A stretch of DNA of 64,000 nucleotides, taken from Paenibacillus pabuli. Its GTDB lineage: Bacteria > Bacillota > Bacilli > Paenibacillales > Paenibacillaceae. Below the pieces are notes generated by a model. That model had not been told where the DNA came from. It worked only from the letters and a program-made list of their open reading frames with translations, and did not search any database. The translations under genes and the position numbers were made by a program. The stretch spans positions 5,146,001-5,210,000 of the forward strand of contig NZ_CP073714.1 of the NCBI RefSeq assembly GCF_023101145.1, read 5' to 3'. Positions 43,993 through 55,217 of this stretch are shown here, one piece after another (position 1 is the stretch's first letter; every line of letters begins with the position of its first letter).

Positions 43993-46200
43993 TTATGGAC
44001 GGCTTGATGCGTTAACGACTTCCTTTTTCTTATCTTTACCTTTGCCGTGACCATTTCCGGTCTTCATCGCAGAAGTATCTCCCTCTTCGTTGTCCACTTC
44101 ACCATCAACAGGTGTATCAGGCTCACCTTCCTGTTGTGGATCAACGGTGCCCTCGTCACCACCACCGCCTTGATCAGGCTCCTCCGTTGTTGGAGGCGGC
44201 TCTGCACCTTTCTCTGGCTCAATGGTAGGCACAACTACCGTTCCATTTTTGGCATCAATATAGGACACCAGATACGTATCCAGGAATTGGCCATCCCGAT
44301 AGACAGAGACAACACCATCGACGTTTGGAGCCAGAACTAGCGGGATTGTCAGCGTTTGAGCAGACTTGATGGTCCGGGTTCCCCATTCCTGACTTTTGCC
44401 ACGAGCATCTTCGAAGGTGATTCGAATTTTGCTGCTCTTTCCTACTTCTTTTGGCGAAACGTTAATGTTATAGGGGTAGTTCAATGCCTCTGGGGGATAT
44501 CCAGTACTAATGAAAATGGTGATTTTATCACCAGGATTCACCTCTGCACCAGCTTCCACAGGCCATTGCTGTGTCACTTTGCCTTCATCTACAGTGTAGC
44601 TCGACTCCTCCTGAACCTGAGCAAGGATTAACCCAGCGGATTTGAGCATACTCTCCGCCTCACTTCGAGTACGGTTTTTCAAGTCAGGCATTTTTATCGT
44701 TTTGGGACCTTTGCTCACTGTCAGAATAATCTGAACCTCTGCCGGATCGTATTCTTCGTTTACCCCAGGAGTTTGGGATAGAACAGTACCCGCTGACTTA
44801 TCATTCGAGAACTCTTCCTTACGTTGAATCTGATCCTCTTTAATGTCCAGAGCCGTGAGTTTTTTGACCGCCTCATCATATGAAAGGTCTTTGAGATCAG
44901 TCATCTTCGACGGTTCTTTTTCCACCCCAACACTCAGCTGGACTTCAGAGCCTTCTTTGACCACATCGCCTTCATTTCGGGTCTGATCAAATACAATACC
45001 TGGCTCCACATTCTCCTTGTACTCCCGGATGACATTATCACTGACCACAAGCCCTTTATCCTGCAACATTTGACGAGCCTTTTCCTCGGTTTGACCAATG
45101 ACATTCGGTACAGTCACATCAGGCACAACGAGCATGCCTTTCACGTACCACACAACTCCAACCATCGCGATAAGAATAAGCACGGTCAACGAGATCAGCA
45201 GCGCTGGCTTCTTCCAGTTCTTTGTTTTGGGCTTGCCCTTGTTGTTATCTTGGTCAGACTCCATCACGGGTACAGCACCTGTGGATGTAACTCCACGCGG
45301 CTCCGGCTTGATTGCCGGCATAACACGGGTCTGATCGATATCATCCTCATCCGGAAAATCAATCTTCGTTTCATTACGTCTTTCCGGCATCAGGCAGGTT
45401 TCCAAATCATTCTGCATTTCTTTGGCAGATTGGTAACGTTCCTGCGGATTTTTGCGCATGGATTTCAGAATAACGTTCTCTACGCTTTGCGGGATAAGCG
45501 GATTGAATTTGCGAGGTTCATCAAACTCTTCCTGCAAATGCTTCAAAGCAACGCTAATCGGACTCTCTCCCAGAAACGGAAGCTGCCCAGTCAGCATTTG
45601 ATAGAGTACAATACCAAGTGAATATAAGTCCGACTTCTCGCCAGTCACGATGCCTTTGGCATGCTCAGGCGAGAAGTAATGTACGGAACCGACTACGGAG
45701 CCGGTCTGTGTAATCGTTGTGGATGTAACCGCACGGGCAATCCCGAAATCCGTTACTTTCACACGGCCATTACGACCAATCAATATATTATGAGGTTTGA
45801 TATCCCGATGAATGATCTGATTATGATGTGCATGATCGAGAGCATCTGCAATCTGGGAGGCGATTCGAACCGCTTCGTCCACCTGCAGAGGCGCCCGCTC
45901 TTTAATAATTTCATTTAGGTTTTTGCCTTCAACATATTCCATGACAATATAATGAACGTCATCTTCCTGCCCCACATCGTATATACTGACTACGTTAGGA
46001 TGGGACAGAGATGCTGCGGACTGTGCTTCCCTGCGGAAACGGCGAATAAACTCTTCGTCATGCACAAATTGCTGCCGTAACACTTTGATGGCAACGTTCC
46101 GGTTGAGCAACAGATCCTGGGCCTTGTACACCAGAGCCATGCCGCCACCGCCGACACGCTCGATCACTTCATAGCGTCCGCCTAGCTGGTGCCCAATCAT
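43993..46200 (-). CDS. prkC: Ser/Thr protein kinase with PASTA domains (PrkC)
   Basis: 735 residues. Hanks-type kinase at 10-270 (GGGGMALVY loop, K39, HRDIKPHN, DFGIAR), one membrane helix (about 330-350), three PASTA domains (about 355-560; VPNVIGQTEEKARQML is the first), then a beta domain and a low-complexity Pro/Glu/Gly tail ending in a Lys-rich GKGKDKKK stretch. PrkC senses peptidoglycan and drives germination, cell wall and stationary-phase responses. Its start overlaps the PP2C phosphatase stop (ATGA). The tail beyond the PASTA domains is longer than in B. subtilis PrkC. Confidence 0.95.
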   Translation of the reverse strand: MIGHQLGGRYEVIERVGGGGMALVYKAQDLLLNRNVAIKVLRQQFVHDEEFIRRFRREAQSAASLSHPNVVSIYDVGQEDDVHYIVMEYVEGKNLNEIIKERAPLQVDEAVRIASQIADALDHAHHNQIIHRDIKPHNILIGRNGRVKVTDFGIARAVTSTTITQTGSVVGSVHYFSPEHAKGIVTGEKSDLYSLGIVLYQMLTGQLPFLGESPISVALKHLQEEFDEPRKFNPLIPQSVENVILKSMRKNPQERYQSAKEMQNDLETCLMPERRNETKIDFPDEDDIDQTRVMPAIKPEPRGVTSTGAVPVMESDQDNNKGKPKTKNWKKPALLISLTVLILIAMVGVVWYVKGMLVVPDVTVPNVIGQTEEKARQMLQDKGLVVSDNVIREYKENVEPGIVFDQTRNEGDVVKEGSEVQLSVGVEKEPSKMTDLKDLSYDEAVKKLTALDIKEDQIQRKEEFSNDKSAGTVLSQTPGVNEEYDPAEVQIILTVSKGPKTIKMPDLKNRTRSEAESMLKSAGLILAQVQEESSYTVDEGKVTQQWPVEAGAEVNPGDKITIFISTGYPPEALNYPYNINVSPKEVGKSSKIRITFEDARGKSQEWGTRTIKSAQTLTIPLVLAPNVDGVVSVYRDGQFLDTYLVSYIDAKNGTVVVPTIEPEKGAEPPPTTEEPDQGGGGDEGTVDPQQEGEPDTPVDGEVDNEEGDTSAMKTGNGHGKGKDKKKEVVNASSRP

Positions 46201-46973
46201 GACTCACACCCCGTTTCCGATGTCACGGAACCTTCCTTTTGCAGTTCGAATAATGCCACCGTGATATTGTCATCTCCTCCAGCAAGCAAAGCCAGCTGAA
46301 GCAATCGATCCGCCCGATCTTCCAAGGCCAGTTCCAGATTGCCTGCGACCTGAATGATCTGCTCATTGCTGACCAGATTACTAAGTCCGTCACTGCACAA
46401 AAGAAGAACTTCGCCTTCTTCCAGCTTAACGGTATCCAGATCCACCTTCACTTCAGCGTCTGTCCCAAGTGCACGTGTCAGCACATTGCGACGCGGATGA
46501 TGAGAGACATCTTCTTTGCTGATCTGACCATTTTTGAACAATTCATTCACCAGTGTATGGTCCTCGGTCAACTGTATCACTTGTTTGTTTGCAATTTTGT
46601 ATGCTCTGCTGTCACCAATGTGACCAATAACACCTTCCGTATCATTCAATAATGCCGCAACCACGGTGGTTCCCATGTTATGGTAATTATCGTCCGAAGA
46701 TGCAGTGCGGAAGATCACTTCGTTGGCATGCAAAATAGCATCGCTGAGTGCGGCTGACAAAGACGCATGTGAAAGACCCGGCTCAAGCGTACCCAGATCC
46801 TGCACCAACGTCTCTACCGCCAGGCGGCTCGCTGTATCTCCTGCAAGATGTCCGCCCATACCATCGGCAACAATGCCCAGGATATAACCTGTATCGAGAT
46901 TTCGAATCCAGGCTGAATCTTCATTCACCGAACGCACCCGTCCGATATGGCTCACATGAACTGTTTTGATCAA
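46197..46973 (-). CDS. prpC: PP2C-type Ser/Thr protein phosphatase (PrpC)
   Basis: 258 residues. VRSVNEDSAW, GIVADGMGGHLAGDTAS, GHIGDSRAY, LTEDHTLV, LCSDGLSN and GGDDNITVAL are the conserved PP2C metal and phosphate motifs. It reverses PrkC phosphorylation. It overlaps prkC by 4 bp and follows rlmN by 7 bp. Confidence 0.95.
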   Translation of the reverse strand: MIKTVHVSHIGRVRSVNEDSAWIRNLDTGYILGIVADGMGGHLAGDTASRLAVETLVQDLGTLEPGLSHASLSAALSDAILHANEVIFRTASSDDNYHNMGTTVVAALLNDTEGVIGHIGDSRAYKIANKQVIQLTEDHTLVNELFKNGQISKEDVSHHPRRNVLTRALGTDAEVKVDLDTVKLEEGEVLLLCSDGLSNLVSNEQIIQVAGNLELALEDRADRLLQLALLAGGDDNITVALFELQKEGSVTSETGCES

Positions 46974-46980
46974 AACGTTC

Positions 46981-48081
46981 TCACCTCAACTCCATATGCT
47001 TTGCACGAAGCTGACCGCAAGCGGCAGCAATATCATGTCCCTGTTCACGACGAATGGTTACATTAACACCCTGCTCCGAGAGAATCTTCTGAAAATTGAA
47101 AATGTCGCTTCTGGACGTTCTTACGTATTTGCGCTCAGGTACATGGTTGACCGGAATCAGGTTCACGTGGCACAACATGTTCTTAAGCACGCTTGCCAGT
47201 TCTGCCGCATGTTCCGGCTGATCATTTACACCACCGATAAGTGCGTACTCAAACGTAATTCTGCGGCCCGTTTTTGCCAAGTAATAACGCAATGATTCCA
47301 TTACATCGTCAAAAGGAAAACGGCGGTTTACCGGCATCAATTTGGAACGCAGTGCATCATTTGGCGCATGGATGGAGATCGCCAGGTTAATCTGTGTATC
47401 TTCATCAGCGAACTTGTAGATGTTCGGTACGATTCCACTTGTGGACACCGTGATATGGCGCTGACCGATGTTCAGCCCTTTTTCGTGAATCATAATACGC
47501 AGGAACGTCATTGTTGCTTCATAGTTCTCAAAAGGCTCACCTGAACCCATGATCACGATGCTGCTGACTCGCTCACCGCGTTCATCCAAAATTTTCTGGG
47601 CTTGCACAACCTGAGCGACAATTTCGCCAGCTGTAAGGTTACGTTTCAGTCCACCCAGCGTGGATGCGCAGAACGTGCATCCAATTCGGCATCCAACCTG
47701 TGTAGTTACACAGATGCTGTTACCATAGTTGTGCTTCATGATAACTGTCTCGATCGCATGATCATCATGCAGACCAAACAGGAATTTCACCGTTCCATCC
47801 TTGGATTCAAACTTCGTAATTTCAGTAAGTGTAACGAATTCAAATTGTTCAGTCAGTTTTTCGCGCAGTGCTTTGGACAGATTCGTCATTTCACTGAAAT
47901 CATTCACACGTTTCACATAAATCCAGTCGAAAATCTGACCCCCGCGAAAAGCCGGTTCCCCGTTCTCAACAGCCCACTGTTGCAGCTCCTCCAGGGAATA
48001 ATCGTATATAAAAGGTTTCATTTTGTTGTCAACACCTATTCCTTCTTTTCTTTTCGTTTGGTTTCCTTTTTTAAATTCCAT
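46981..48081 (-). CDS. rlmN: Dual-specificity RNA methyltransferase RlmN
   Basis: 366 residues. The radical SAM cluster CxxxCxxC is visible ([12 protein letters not shown]) and the partner Cys lies in the C-terminal IAAACGQL segment. It methylates C2 of A2503 in 23S rRNA and A37 of some tRNAs. The start is uncertain: ATG 48081 has a short-spaced AGGA, and ATG 48021 ([13 protein letters not shown]) is an alternative 20 residues later. Confidence 0.93.
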   Translation of the reverse strand: MEFKKGNQTKRKEGIGVDNKMKPFIYDYSLEELQQWAVENGEPAFRGGQIFDWIYVKRVNDFSEMTNLSKALREKLTEQFEFVTLTEITKFESKDGTVKFLFGLHDDHAIETVIMKHNYGNSICVTTQVGCRIGCTFCASTLGGLKRNLTAGEIVAQVVQAQKILDERGERVSSIVIMGSGEPFENYEATMTFLRIMIHEKGLNIGQRHITVSTSGIVPNIYKFADEDTQINLAISIHAPNDALRSKLMPVNRRFPFDDVMESLRYYLAKTGRRITFEYALIGGVNDQPEHAAELASVLKNMLCHVNLIPVNHVPERKYVRTSRSDIFNFQKILSEQGVNVTIRREQGHDIAAACGQLRAKHMELR

Positions 48082-48221
48082 TCGTCCTATTCTATCACAA
48101 AGACCACTTTACATCCATGTATACCCTTGATGCCTTTACTTCATGCATTATAACACCTCAATGACTGCATCGCACCCTATCATCACTTTTTACTGATGTT
48201 GGACACCTTCAGTCTAATCAC

Positions 48222-48251
48222 AAAGAAATCCGCCGAAGTTCCCCTCGGCGG
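48222..48251 (-). terminator. Terminator after rsmB
   Basis: CCGCCGA (48230-48236) pairs with TCGGCGG (48245-48251), followed by ATTTCTTT on the minus strand. It separates priA-to-rsmB from rlmN. Confidence 0.65.
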
Positions 48252-48277
48252 CTATCCTTCAGTGCTCTATTAAACTG

Positions 48278-49798
48278 TTAATCCGCTTTCCTTGTCAACC
48301 TGGCAATGAAAAATCCGTCACTGTGAGCATACTGTGGCATGATCTGAACACCACCGTTCACAACTTTCCAATCGGCTGTTTCCATACCAGACCAGGCAGA
48401 CCCTTCGGCCGCCTTGTAATCCGGATGCCGGTCCAAAAAGTCAGCGACCATATGCTCGTTCTCCACTGGCTCGATTGTACACGTGCTATACACCAGAATG
48501 CCTCCTGGCTTTAGTAGTGGTGCAACCCGATCCAGCAGTTCACGTTGCAGATTGGAGATATCCCGGATATCATCCGCGGTTTTGGTCCATTTGACATCCG
48601 GTTTGCGGCGAATAACACCCAGACCTGAACATGGCGCATCCAGCAGAATCCGGTCAAATGATGCCTCTGGATAACGTTCATCCAGATCAAGAGCATCACC
48701 TGTCACCGCATCAATACAGCTGAGACCCAGACGATCTGCCTGATCCATAATCAACTGACGTTTGTGAGCATGTACATCATTGGCCACAATCCGTCCACGG
48801 TCCTGCATCTTCTCCGCCATATGGGCTGTTTTTCCGCCGGGAGCTGCACAGCAGTCCAGTACAGTCTGACCTTCTTCAGGTCCAACTGCCTCGGCTACAA
48901 GCATCGAACTTTCATCCTGAACGGACAGAAGGCCATCGCGGTACCATGAAGTAAGTGCCATATTGCCACCACTGCGAACGAGAATACCGTCCGGACTAAG
49001 CCGGGAAGGTTCCACGATTGCGCCGGCGCTCTCCATCTCTTGCATCATTTTCTCACGTGTAGTCATTGTTGTGTTCACACGAACACTAACCGCAGGCGGC
49101 TCATTATTTGCACGACAGATCGCTTCCGCTGTCTCTTCGCCATATTGACTGATCCAGCGTTCGACCATCCACAGCGGGTGAGAATGCTCCAGTGAGATAC
49201 GCTCAGCAGCAGGCAGATGTTTGGGAATGCGCAGTTCATCACGATTTCGAATCATGTTCCGCAATACTCCATTCACCATACCGGAGATGCCCTGATGACC
49301 CAATTTCTTAGCCAAATTGACGGCTTCACTCACCACCGCGTGTTCTGGAATACGGTCCAGATATAACATCTGGTACACGCTGATGCGCAGCAGGCTGCGA
49401 ACCCACGGTTGCAGCTTGGATACCCCTTTGGCTACATAGCGTTCCAGAAAATAATCAAGGGTGTTCCGTCTCGCGATCGTACCATAGACCAACTCTGTAG
49501 CCAATCCGGCATCTGCCGGACTTAGCTCAGCCTCTTTCAAACGTCGATTCAGCTCAAGGTTACTGTAAGCTCCTTCTTGCTCTACGGCGCTAAGTACCTT
49601 TACAGCGAGTGCACGAGCAGATGTCTTAGGCCGCTCTGAGCGTAATGTACCATTGGCTGAAGCTGGGGATGCAGATGAATTCCCTGCACGACCCGACTTT
49701 CCCTGGTTAGGACGACGCTGGTTTCCTCCGCGCCCGGACGCATTTCCTGCGACTTTATGACCATTTCCTGACGGACGGCCCGGTGTATTTCCGCTCAT
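48278..49798 (-). CDS. rsmB: 16S rRNA (cytosine967-C5)-methyltransferase RsmB
   Basis: 506 residues. A basic, Gly/Asn-rich N-terminal extension (about 55 residues) precedes the NusB-like RNA-binding domain (SARALAVKVLSAVEQEGAYS) and the methyltransferase domain (VLDCCAAPGGKTAHMAE, LDAPCSGLGVIRRKPD, YSTCTIEPVENE, with both catalytic cysteines). The extension is longer than in B. subtilis RsmB. Its ATG overlaps the fmt stop (ATGA). Confidence 0.94.
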   Translation of the reverse strand: MSGNTPGRPSGNGHKVAGNASGRGGNQRRPNQGKSGRAGNSSASPASANGTLRSERPKTSARALAVKVLSAVEQEGAYSNLELNRRLKEAELSPADAGLATELVYGTIARRNTLDYFLERYVAKGVSKLQPWVRSLLRISVYQMLYLDRIPEHAVVSEAVNLAKKLGHQGISGMVNGVLRNMIRNRDELRIPKHLPAAERISLEHSHPLWMVERWISQYGEETAEAICRANNEPPAVSVRVNTTMTTREKMMQEMESAGAIVEPSRLSPDGILVRSGGNMALTSWYRDGLLSVQDESSMLVAEAVGPEEGQTVLDCCAAPGGKTAHMAEKMQDRGRIVANDVHAHKRQLIMDQADRLGLSCIDAVTGDALDLDERYPEASFDRILLDAPCSGLGVIRRKPDVKWTKTADDIRDISNLQRELLDRVAPLLKPGGILVYSTCTIEPVENEHMVADFLDRHPDYKAAEGSAWSGMETADWKVVNGGVQIMPQYAHSDGFFIARLTRKAD

Positions 49799-50748
49799 CG
49801 CAGCACCGTTCCTGGTTTCAGGGTACCACCACGGGCAAAGTCAGCAGCTTGCATTACTTTTTTGCCTGCGGGCTGCACCTCAGTAAGCCAGAGAGAACCG
49901 TCACCTGTGCGAACTTCAATACCGTTTTTGCCCAATTGTAACACTGTTCCCGGCTCAGCTTGTCCAGCATCCGAAGAGGAGAGTACATCCGCCTGCTTCG
50001 GATTTGCTGCTGCCCAGACCTTGAAGACTTGCTCATCCCACATCGTAAATGCACCCGAGAACGGAACAAGACCGCGAATTTGATTGAACAATTCACGCGA
50101 CGTTCGATTCCAGTCCATCTTCTCGTCATCCCGAGTCAGATTACGTGCATACGAAGCCTCGGCTTCATCCTGAGGGACAGCCGTTGTTTCGCCTGCAACC
50201 AGCCGCGGCATTTCTTCCTGAAGCAATTTGGAGCCTGCTTCACTAAGCTTTACAAACATGGAGCCTGATGTATCATCATCCGTAATCGCCACTTCTACAC
50301 GTGAAATCATATCTCCCGTATCCAAGCCTTCCGCCATAAACATCAGCGTAACTCCCGTCACCGGCTCTCCATTAATAATGGAACGTTGAATCGGGGCACC
50401 ACCGCGATATTTTGGCAAAAGAGAGCCATGCACGTTCACACAACCACGAACGGGCATATCCAGCACAGCTTTGGGCAGAATCTGCCCAAAAGCCGCAGTC
50501 ACGATCAGATCCGGTTTCCATTCAGCCAATTGGGCTACAGCCTCTGGAGCACGCAGTTTCACGGGTTGAAATACAGGCAGGCCGTGGCGTTCTGCCGCAG
50601 CCTTGACTGGTGTTGGTGTTAGTACCTTTTTGCGGCCCTGTGGTTTATCGGGTTGTGTGACTACCCCGACCACGTTATATCCCTCAGCTATAAGCATATC
50701 GAGAGACGGAACTGCAAATTCTGGCGTTCCCATAAAAACAATATTCAA
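49795..50748 (-). CDS. fmt: Methionyl-tRNA formyltransferase
   Basis: About 317 residues. NIVFMGTPEFAVPSL, the catalytic GCVNVHGSLLPKYRGGAPIQ region and LDTGDMI are standard, followed by the C-terminal tRNA-binding domain. It formylates initiator Met-tRNA. AAGGAG is 8 nt before a TTG at 50748; the GTG at 50757 overlaps the site. Coupled to def upstream (12 bp) and rsmB downstream. Confidence 0.95.
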   Translation of the reverse strand: MNIVFMGTPEFAVPSLDMLIAEGYNVVGVVTQPDKPQGRKKVLTPTPVKAAAERHGLPVFQPVKLRAPEAVAQLAEWKPDLIVTAAFGQILPKAVLDMPVRGCVNVHGSLLPKYRGGAPIQRSIINGEPVTGVTLMFMAEGLDTGDMISRVEVAITDDDTSGSMFVKLSEAGSKLLQEEMPRLVAGETTAVPQDEAEASYARNLTRDDEKMDWNRTSRELFNQIRGLVPFSGAFTMWDEQVFKVWAAANPKQADVLSSSDAGQAEPGTVLQLGKNGIEVRTGDGSLWLTEVQPAGKKVMQAADFARGGTLKPGTVLR

Positions 50749-50760
50749 ATCGATCACTCC

Positions 50761-51249
50761 TTAGTTACGACGCGGCCCAGTTTGATCGGCTGCAATTTCG
50801 TACACCTTTTCAGCAATATCCGTAAAGAGTACGCCATCCAAATGGTCAATTTCATGCTGGAATGCACGTGACAACAATCCGCTGCCCGTAATAATCAGTT
50901 CCTTACCTTCGCGGTCCAGCCCTTTCACAGTAACCGTCTCAAAACGACGCACATCACCGTTAATACCAGGAATACTCAAGCAGCCTTCGGGTCCAAATTG
51001 CTCTCCCTCGCTCGCAATGATCTCCGGATTGATCATCTTGATCAGGCCCTGTTCATCTCCGCAATCGATCACAATCAGGCGTTTCAAAATACCAACCTGT
51101 GGTGCAGCGAGACCTACGCCTTCTGCGTCATACATCGTATCTGCCATATCATCCAGCAGTTTCTGTACATTGGGTGTAACTTTGGTTACTTCTTTAGCTC
51201 TTTTGTGTAGTACCTCATCCGGTTCTTTCACAATAATACGAATCGACAT
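50761..51249 (-). CDS. def: Peptide deformylase
   Basis: 162 residues. The three metal/catalytic motifs are intact: GVGLAAPQV, EGCLSIPG and HEIDHLDG. It removes the formyl group from nascent chains. It shares a transcript with fmt and rsmB. Confidence 0.95.
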   Translation of the reverse strand: MSIRIIVKEPDEVLHKRAKEVTKVTPNVQKLLDDMADTMYDAEGVGLAAPQVGILKRLIVIDCGDEQGLIKMINPEIIASEGEQFGPEGCLSIPGINGDVRRFETVTVKGLDREGKELIITGSGLLSRAFQHEIDHLDGVLFTDIAEKVYEIAADQTGPRRN

Positions 51250-51430
51250 GTTGTAAGCACCTTCCTAATTCTCATCATAATTTCAGGACATCAGGCTCAT
51301 TTCAAAAATAGTACTGATTTTCTGCTATGTAGCAGGCATCAAAAACTGATTTTAAGATCGAGCCCTCATTCATGTTGTTTTTAATCTATGTTTATACCGC
51401 TTGTTTACATCCGCATTTTACTACAAATGC

Positions 51431-53980
51431 TCACATTAACATTTGCGGGTCTACATCCAGACTAATTTGCAGCTTCTGCGCCTGAACATCGTCGTCCATG
51501 CGTCGGGCCGTCGCGAGCGCCAGTCCAATGGCGTCGACATCCCCCCGCCATTTTATCATACATTGGAATCTGTATCTATTCTTGATCCGAGGAATCGGTG
51601 ATGCTACCGGGCCAAGCACGTCAAAGGCATCATTACTAAAGCGATCCAAACTGCCTAACCAGCCAGCAGCATTTGCCTTTTCTTTCAGTATTCGTGTGTA
51701 GTTCTCAGCCAGCCGGATCAGTACCGGAAGCTGCTCATGTGAGAAGGTCACCAAAATTAGACGACAGTAAGGCGGGTACTGCAAATTGCGCCGATGCAGC
51801 AATTCCTCACGGACAAACGAAACATAGTCATGCTGGCTCGCATGCCCAATCGAATAATGCTCTGGTGTATAGGACTGAACGAACACCTCCCCAGGCAGTT
51901 GATGTCGACCAGCACGGCCCGCCACCTGGGTGAGCAGCTGAAATGTTTTTTCGGCAGCCCGAAAATCCGGCAAATTGAGTGCCGAGTCTGCTGTTATGAC
52001 ACCAACCAGGGTAACATCAGGAAAATCAAGCCCTTTGGCAACCATCTGGGTACCCAGCAAAACGTCTGCCTTTTTTTCGCGAAACTGCTTTAATAACTTC
52101 TCATGCGAACCCTTTTCACTCGTTGTATCCACATCCATCCGAATGACGCGAATACCCGGAAACAGCTTCGCCAATTCTTCCTCTACCCGCTGTGTACCTG
52201 TACCGAAATATCGAATATGCTCACTGCCGCAATCCGGACACACTTCCGGCGCTGCTTCCGCATATCCACAATAGTGACAACGAAGATTGTTGGAGCGCTG
52301 ATGATAGGTAAGAGAGATATCACACTCAGGACAACCTGCAACGTATCCACAACTGCGACACATCACAAAGGTGGAATATCCACGTCGATTCAGCAGAAGC
52401 ACGGTCTGTTCCCCACGCTCCAACCGCTCTTCCAGCCCTTTGTGCAGAGCGCGGCTGAACATCGAGCGATTTCCATCCTTTAACTCTTCGCGCATATCCA
52501 CAATTCGTACTTCCGGCAGATTGTTGCCCAATGCGCGGGTAGGCATCTCCAACAAAAGTGGTGCAAAGTCATCATTACTCTGTGAACGGGCAGCATAGTA
52601 ACTTTCGAGCGAAGGTGTCGCTGAACCCAGGACAACGACCGCCTGGTGCTGCTGTGCTCTTTTTACCGCTACATCACGGGCATGATATTTCGGGGTTTCT
52701 TCCTGTTTATATGAAGTCTCGTGCTCCTCGTCCATAATGATCAGACCCAGACGACTGAACGGAGCAAAGACTGCCGAACGGGCGCCAATGGCAACCTTCA
52801 CCTGGCCTTCCCGTATTTTACGCCATTCATCATAACGCTCTCCACCAGACAGACGACTATGCATTACGGCAACCTGATCACCAAAACGTCCTTTAAAACG
52901 CTCAACCATCTGCGGTGTCAACGCTATTTCGGGTACAAGCACAATGGCCTGCCGATCCTGTTCAATACAGCGTTGAATGGTCTGGAGGTATACCTCTGTC
53001 TTGCCGCTGCCTGTTACACCATGAAGCAAAAAGACGCCATGGCGCCTTTCCTGCAATCTACCATTGATATTATTATAGACATGCTGCTGCTCATCCGTCA
53101 GACTCAGTGGCTCGGTCGCACGGAACTTGCGTCCCTGATAAGGGTCACGAAAGACTTCGACGTCCTCCGTTATAACCAGCCCTTTCTCCTCCAACCCTTT
53201 GACTGTAGCCGCTGATACCTGAAGTGTGGACAGCAATTCCTTCATCCCCATCGGCAGCAGTTCTTTCATTTCCAGCAAAAAAGTGAGAACTTCCTTCTGC
53301 CGTTGTGCCTTTATCGGAAATGAAGTCAACGCCTGCTCCGCAGCCGCTGCATCCACAGCAAGATTAATTGACTTCATCGTTTTTTTATTCATCTTGTCCT
53401 TGATTGCCTGGCTTTCCAGCAGGACACCGTTAAGCAACAACTTCTTGATTAGCGCAGCATGATTCGGATATTTCCGGCTCAGTTGCTGGAGGGGGACCTG
53501 CCCACGACTTTTTACAAAACGAATAATATCTTGCTGTACCTTTTCTGAGGTCGATTCTTCTCCCCACACAAAAAGGACCTCTTCGCCTGAAGCCGAACCA
53601 GCCACTTGTCCATCCAGGGCATCTCCAAGTGAGATATACCTCTCTGCTTTTCCTTTCAGCGCAGTCGGCACCATCACCTGCAAAGACAAAATGCGGTTGC
53701 TGGCATAACGTTCACTCATCCATTCAGCCAATTCGACCAAATCTTCAGACAACGGAGGAACGATATCCAACAGCTCTTGAATTGGTTTGAGTTTGAAAGT
53801 CTCTGTACCCGTGCGAGGTACTAGATCAATCACGAATCCCTGCACCGTCCGATGACCAAATGGTACACCTACCCTGCTGCCAATCTCAATCCATTCACGC
53901 ATGGATTCCGGCACCAGATAATCAAACGGCCGGTCCGTCTGCTTCACAGGAACATCGACAATAACCTTGGCGATCTCCAT
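51431..53980 (-). CDS. priA: Primosomal replication restart helicase PriA
   Basis: About 849 residues. N-terminal 3' DNA-binding domain (AKVIVDVPVKQTDRPFDYLV), Walker A (LLHGVTGSGKTEVYL), DEEH box (IIMDEEHETSYK), two zinc-binding pairs (CRSCGYVAGCPECD, CHYCGYAEAAPEVCPDCG) and the C-terminal motor motifs (TQMVAKGLDFPDVTLV, VAGRAGRH). ATG 53980 follows GGAGG, 1 bp after the coaBC stop; the frame runs upstream inside coaBC and is not used. Confidence 0.95.
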   Translation of the reverse strand: MEIAKVIVDVPVKQTDRPFDYLVPESMREWIEIGSRVGVPFGHRTVQGFVIDLVPRTGTETFKLKPIQELLDIVPPLSEDLVELAEWMSERYASNRILSLQVMVPTALKGKAERYISLGDALDGQVAGSASGEEVLFVWGEESTSEKVQQDIIRFVKSRGQVPLQQLSRKYPNHAALIKKLLLNGVLLESQAIKDKMNKKTMKSINLAVDAAAAEQALTSFPIKAQRQKEVLTFLLEMKELLPMGMKELLSTLQVSAATVKGLEEKGLVITEDVEVFRDPYQGRKFRATEPLSLTDEQQHVYNNINGRLQERRHGVFLLHGVTGSGKTEVYLQTIQRCIEQDRQAIVLVPEIALTPQMVERFKGRFGDQVAVMHSRLSGGERYDEWRKIREGQVKVAIGARSAVFAPFSRLGLIIMDEEHETSYKQEETPKYHARDVAVKRAQQHQAVVVLGSATPSLESYYAARSQSNDDFAPLLLEMPTRALGNNLPEVRIVDMREELKDGNRSMFSRALHKGLEERLERGEQTVLLLNRRGYSTFVMCRSCGYVAGCPECDISLTYHQRSNNLRCHYCGYAEAAPEVCPDCGSEHIRYFGTGTQRVEEELAKLFPGIRVIRMDVDTTSEKGSHEKLLKQFREKKADVLLGTQMVAKGLDFPDVTLVGVITADSALNLPDFRAAEKTFQLLTQVAGRAGRHQLPGEVFVQSYTPEHYSIGHASQHDYVSFVREELLHRRNLQYPPYCRLILVTFSHEQLPVLIRLAENYTRILKEKANAAGWLGSLDRFSNDAFDVLGPVASPIPRIKNRYRFQCMIKWRGDVDAIGLALATARRMDDDVQAQKLQISLDVDPQMLM

Positions 53981-53981
53981 A

Positions 53982-55217
53982 TTAATTCCTCCCGGCAATG
54001 CGCTCCGCCGCAATCGAAAGCAACCGGCGAGCCACTTCATCCTTGGCCACCACCTGAAGCTCCTCCACCAAACCTTCACGGTCATAAATGTGCACCGCGT
54101 TGGTATCTGTTCCAAATCCGACACCCGCTTGGGTGACATCATTGGCTACGATCAGATCACAGTTTTTCCGTTCCAGTTTCTCACGTGCATACATTTCCAT
54201 TGAATTTGTCTCGGCAGCAAAACCAATCAAAAACTGATGGCTCTTCTGCTTGCCCAGCGTTTCAAGAATATCTATATTTTTAACAAGTTCAAGCGATAAT
54301 GTATCGCCCTTCTTCTTCATTTTCTCAGCGTATACTTCCTTGGGCCGATAGTCCGCAACAGCTGCGGCCTTAACTACGATATCTGCATCATCCCATAGGC
54401 CTGCTACCGCATCATACATATCCTGCGCTGACTGCACCGGGATTACCTGTACATTCTCTGGTGGCTGAGCCTGGGTATTCCCCATAACCAAGGTCACATC
54501 TGCCCCCAGATCGCGAGCTGCCGCTGCAATGGCAAAACCCATTTTCCCTGAGGAATCATTGGTAATATATCTTACCGGATCAATGCGTTCTATAGTACCT
54601 CCTGCAGTGACTACAACCTTCTTTCCACTCAACAAAGCATGCTGTTCATTGCGTTCCCGTTTCTCAGACTCCTGCCGTTCAAAAAAACGTTCGACCACAT
54701 CAACGATCGTTTCTGGCTCTTCCAAACGCCCCTTGCCAACATACCCGCAAGCGAGTTGCCCTTCACCCGGTTCGATCATCATAGTCCCGCGCTCAGTTAA
54801 CAGACACATATTATGCTGGACGGCCGGATGATCATACATATGTACATTCATCGCAGGCGCAATCATTACCGGAGCCGTCGTTGCAAGTAAGGTTGTCGAG
54901 AGCATATCATCTGCCATGCCATGCGCCATTTTGGCAATGACATTGGCTGTTGCCGGAGCAACCAATACAAGGTCAGCCATATCCGCCAGATGAATATGTG
55001 AGACAACGGAAGGCTCCCTCTCATCAAAGGTATCACTATATACCACATTTCGGGTCAAGGTTTGCAGCGTTAGTTCGGTAATAAATTGTTTGGCCGAATT
55101 CGTCATAATGACATGGACGTCCGCTCCTTTTTGCACCAACCTGCTGCATAATGTAGCCGCCTTGTATGCGGCTATGCCTCCAGTCACACCAAGCACGATT
55201 TTTTTACCGTTCAACAT
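53982..55217 (-). CDS. coaBC: Bifunctional phosphopantothenoylcysteine decarboxylase/synthetase
   Basis: 411 residues. The CoaC half ([40 protein letters not shown] with the substrate-recognising Cys) precedes the CoaB half ([35 protein letters not shown]). It makes 4'-phosphopantetheine from phosphopantothenate and cysteine in coenzyme A synthesis. Followed by priA with 1 bp between. Confidence 0.96.
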   Translation of the reverse strand: MLNGKKIVLGVTGGIAAYKAATLCSRLVQKGADVHVIMTNSAKQFITELTLQTLTRNVVYSDTFDEREPSVVSHIHLADMADLVLVAPATANVIAKMAHGMADDMLSTTLLATTAPVMIAPAMNVHMYDHPAVQHNMCLLTERGTMMIEPGEGQLACGYVGKGRLEEPETIVDVVERFFERQESEKRERNEQHALLSGKKVVVTAGGTIERIDPVRYITNDSSGKMGFAIAAAARDLGADVTLVMGNTQAQPPENVQVIPVQSAQDMYDAVAGLWDDADIVVKAAAVADYRPKEVYAEKMKKKGDTLSLELVKNIDILETLGKQKSHQFLIGFAAETNSMEMYAREKLERKNCDLIVANDVTQAGVGFGTDTNAVHIYDREGLVEELQVVAKDEVARRLLSIAAERIAGRN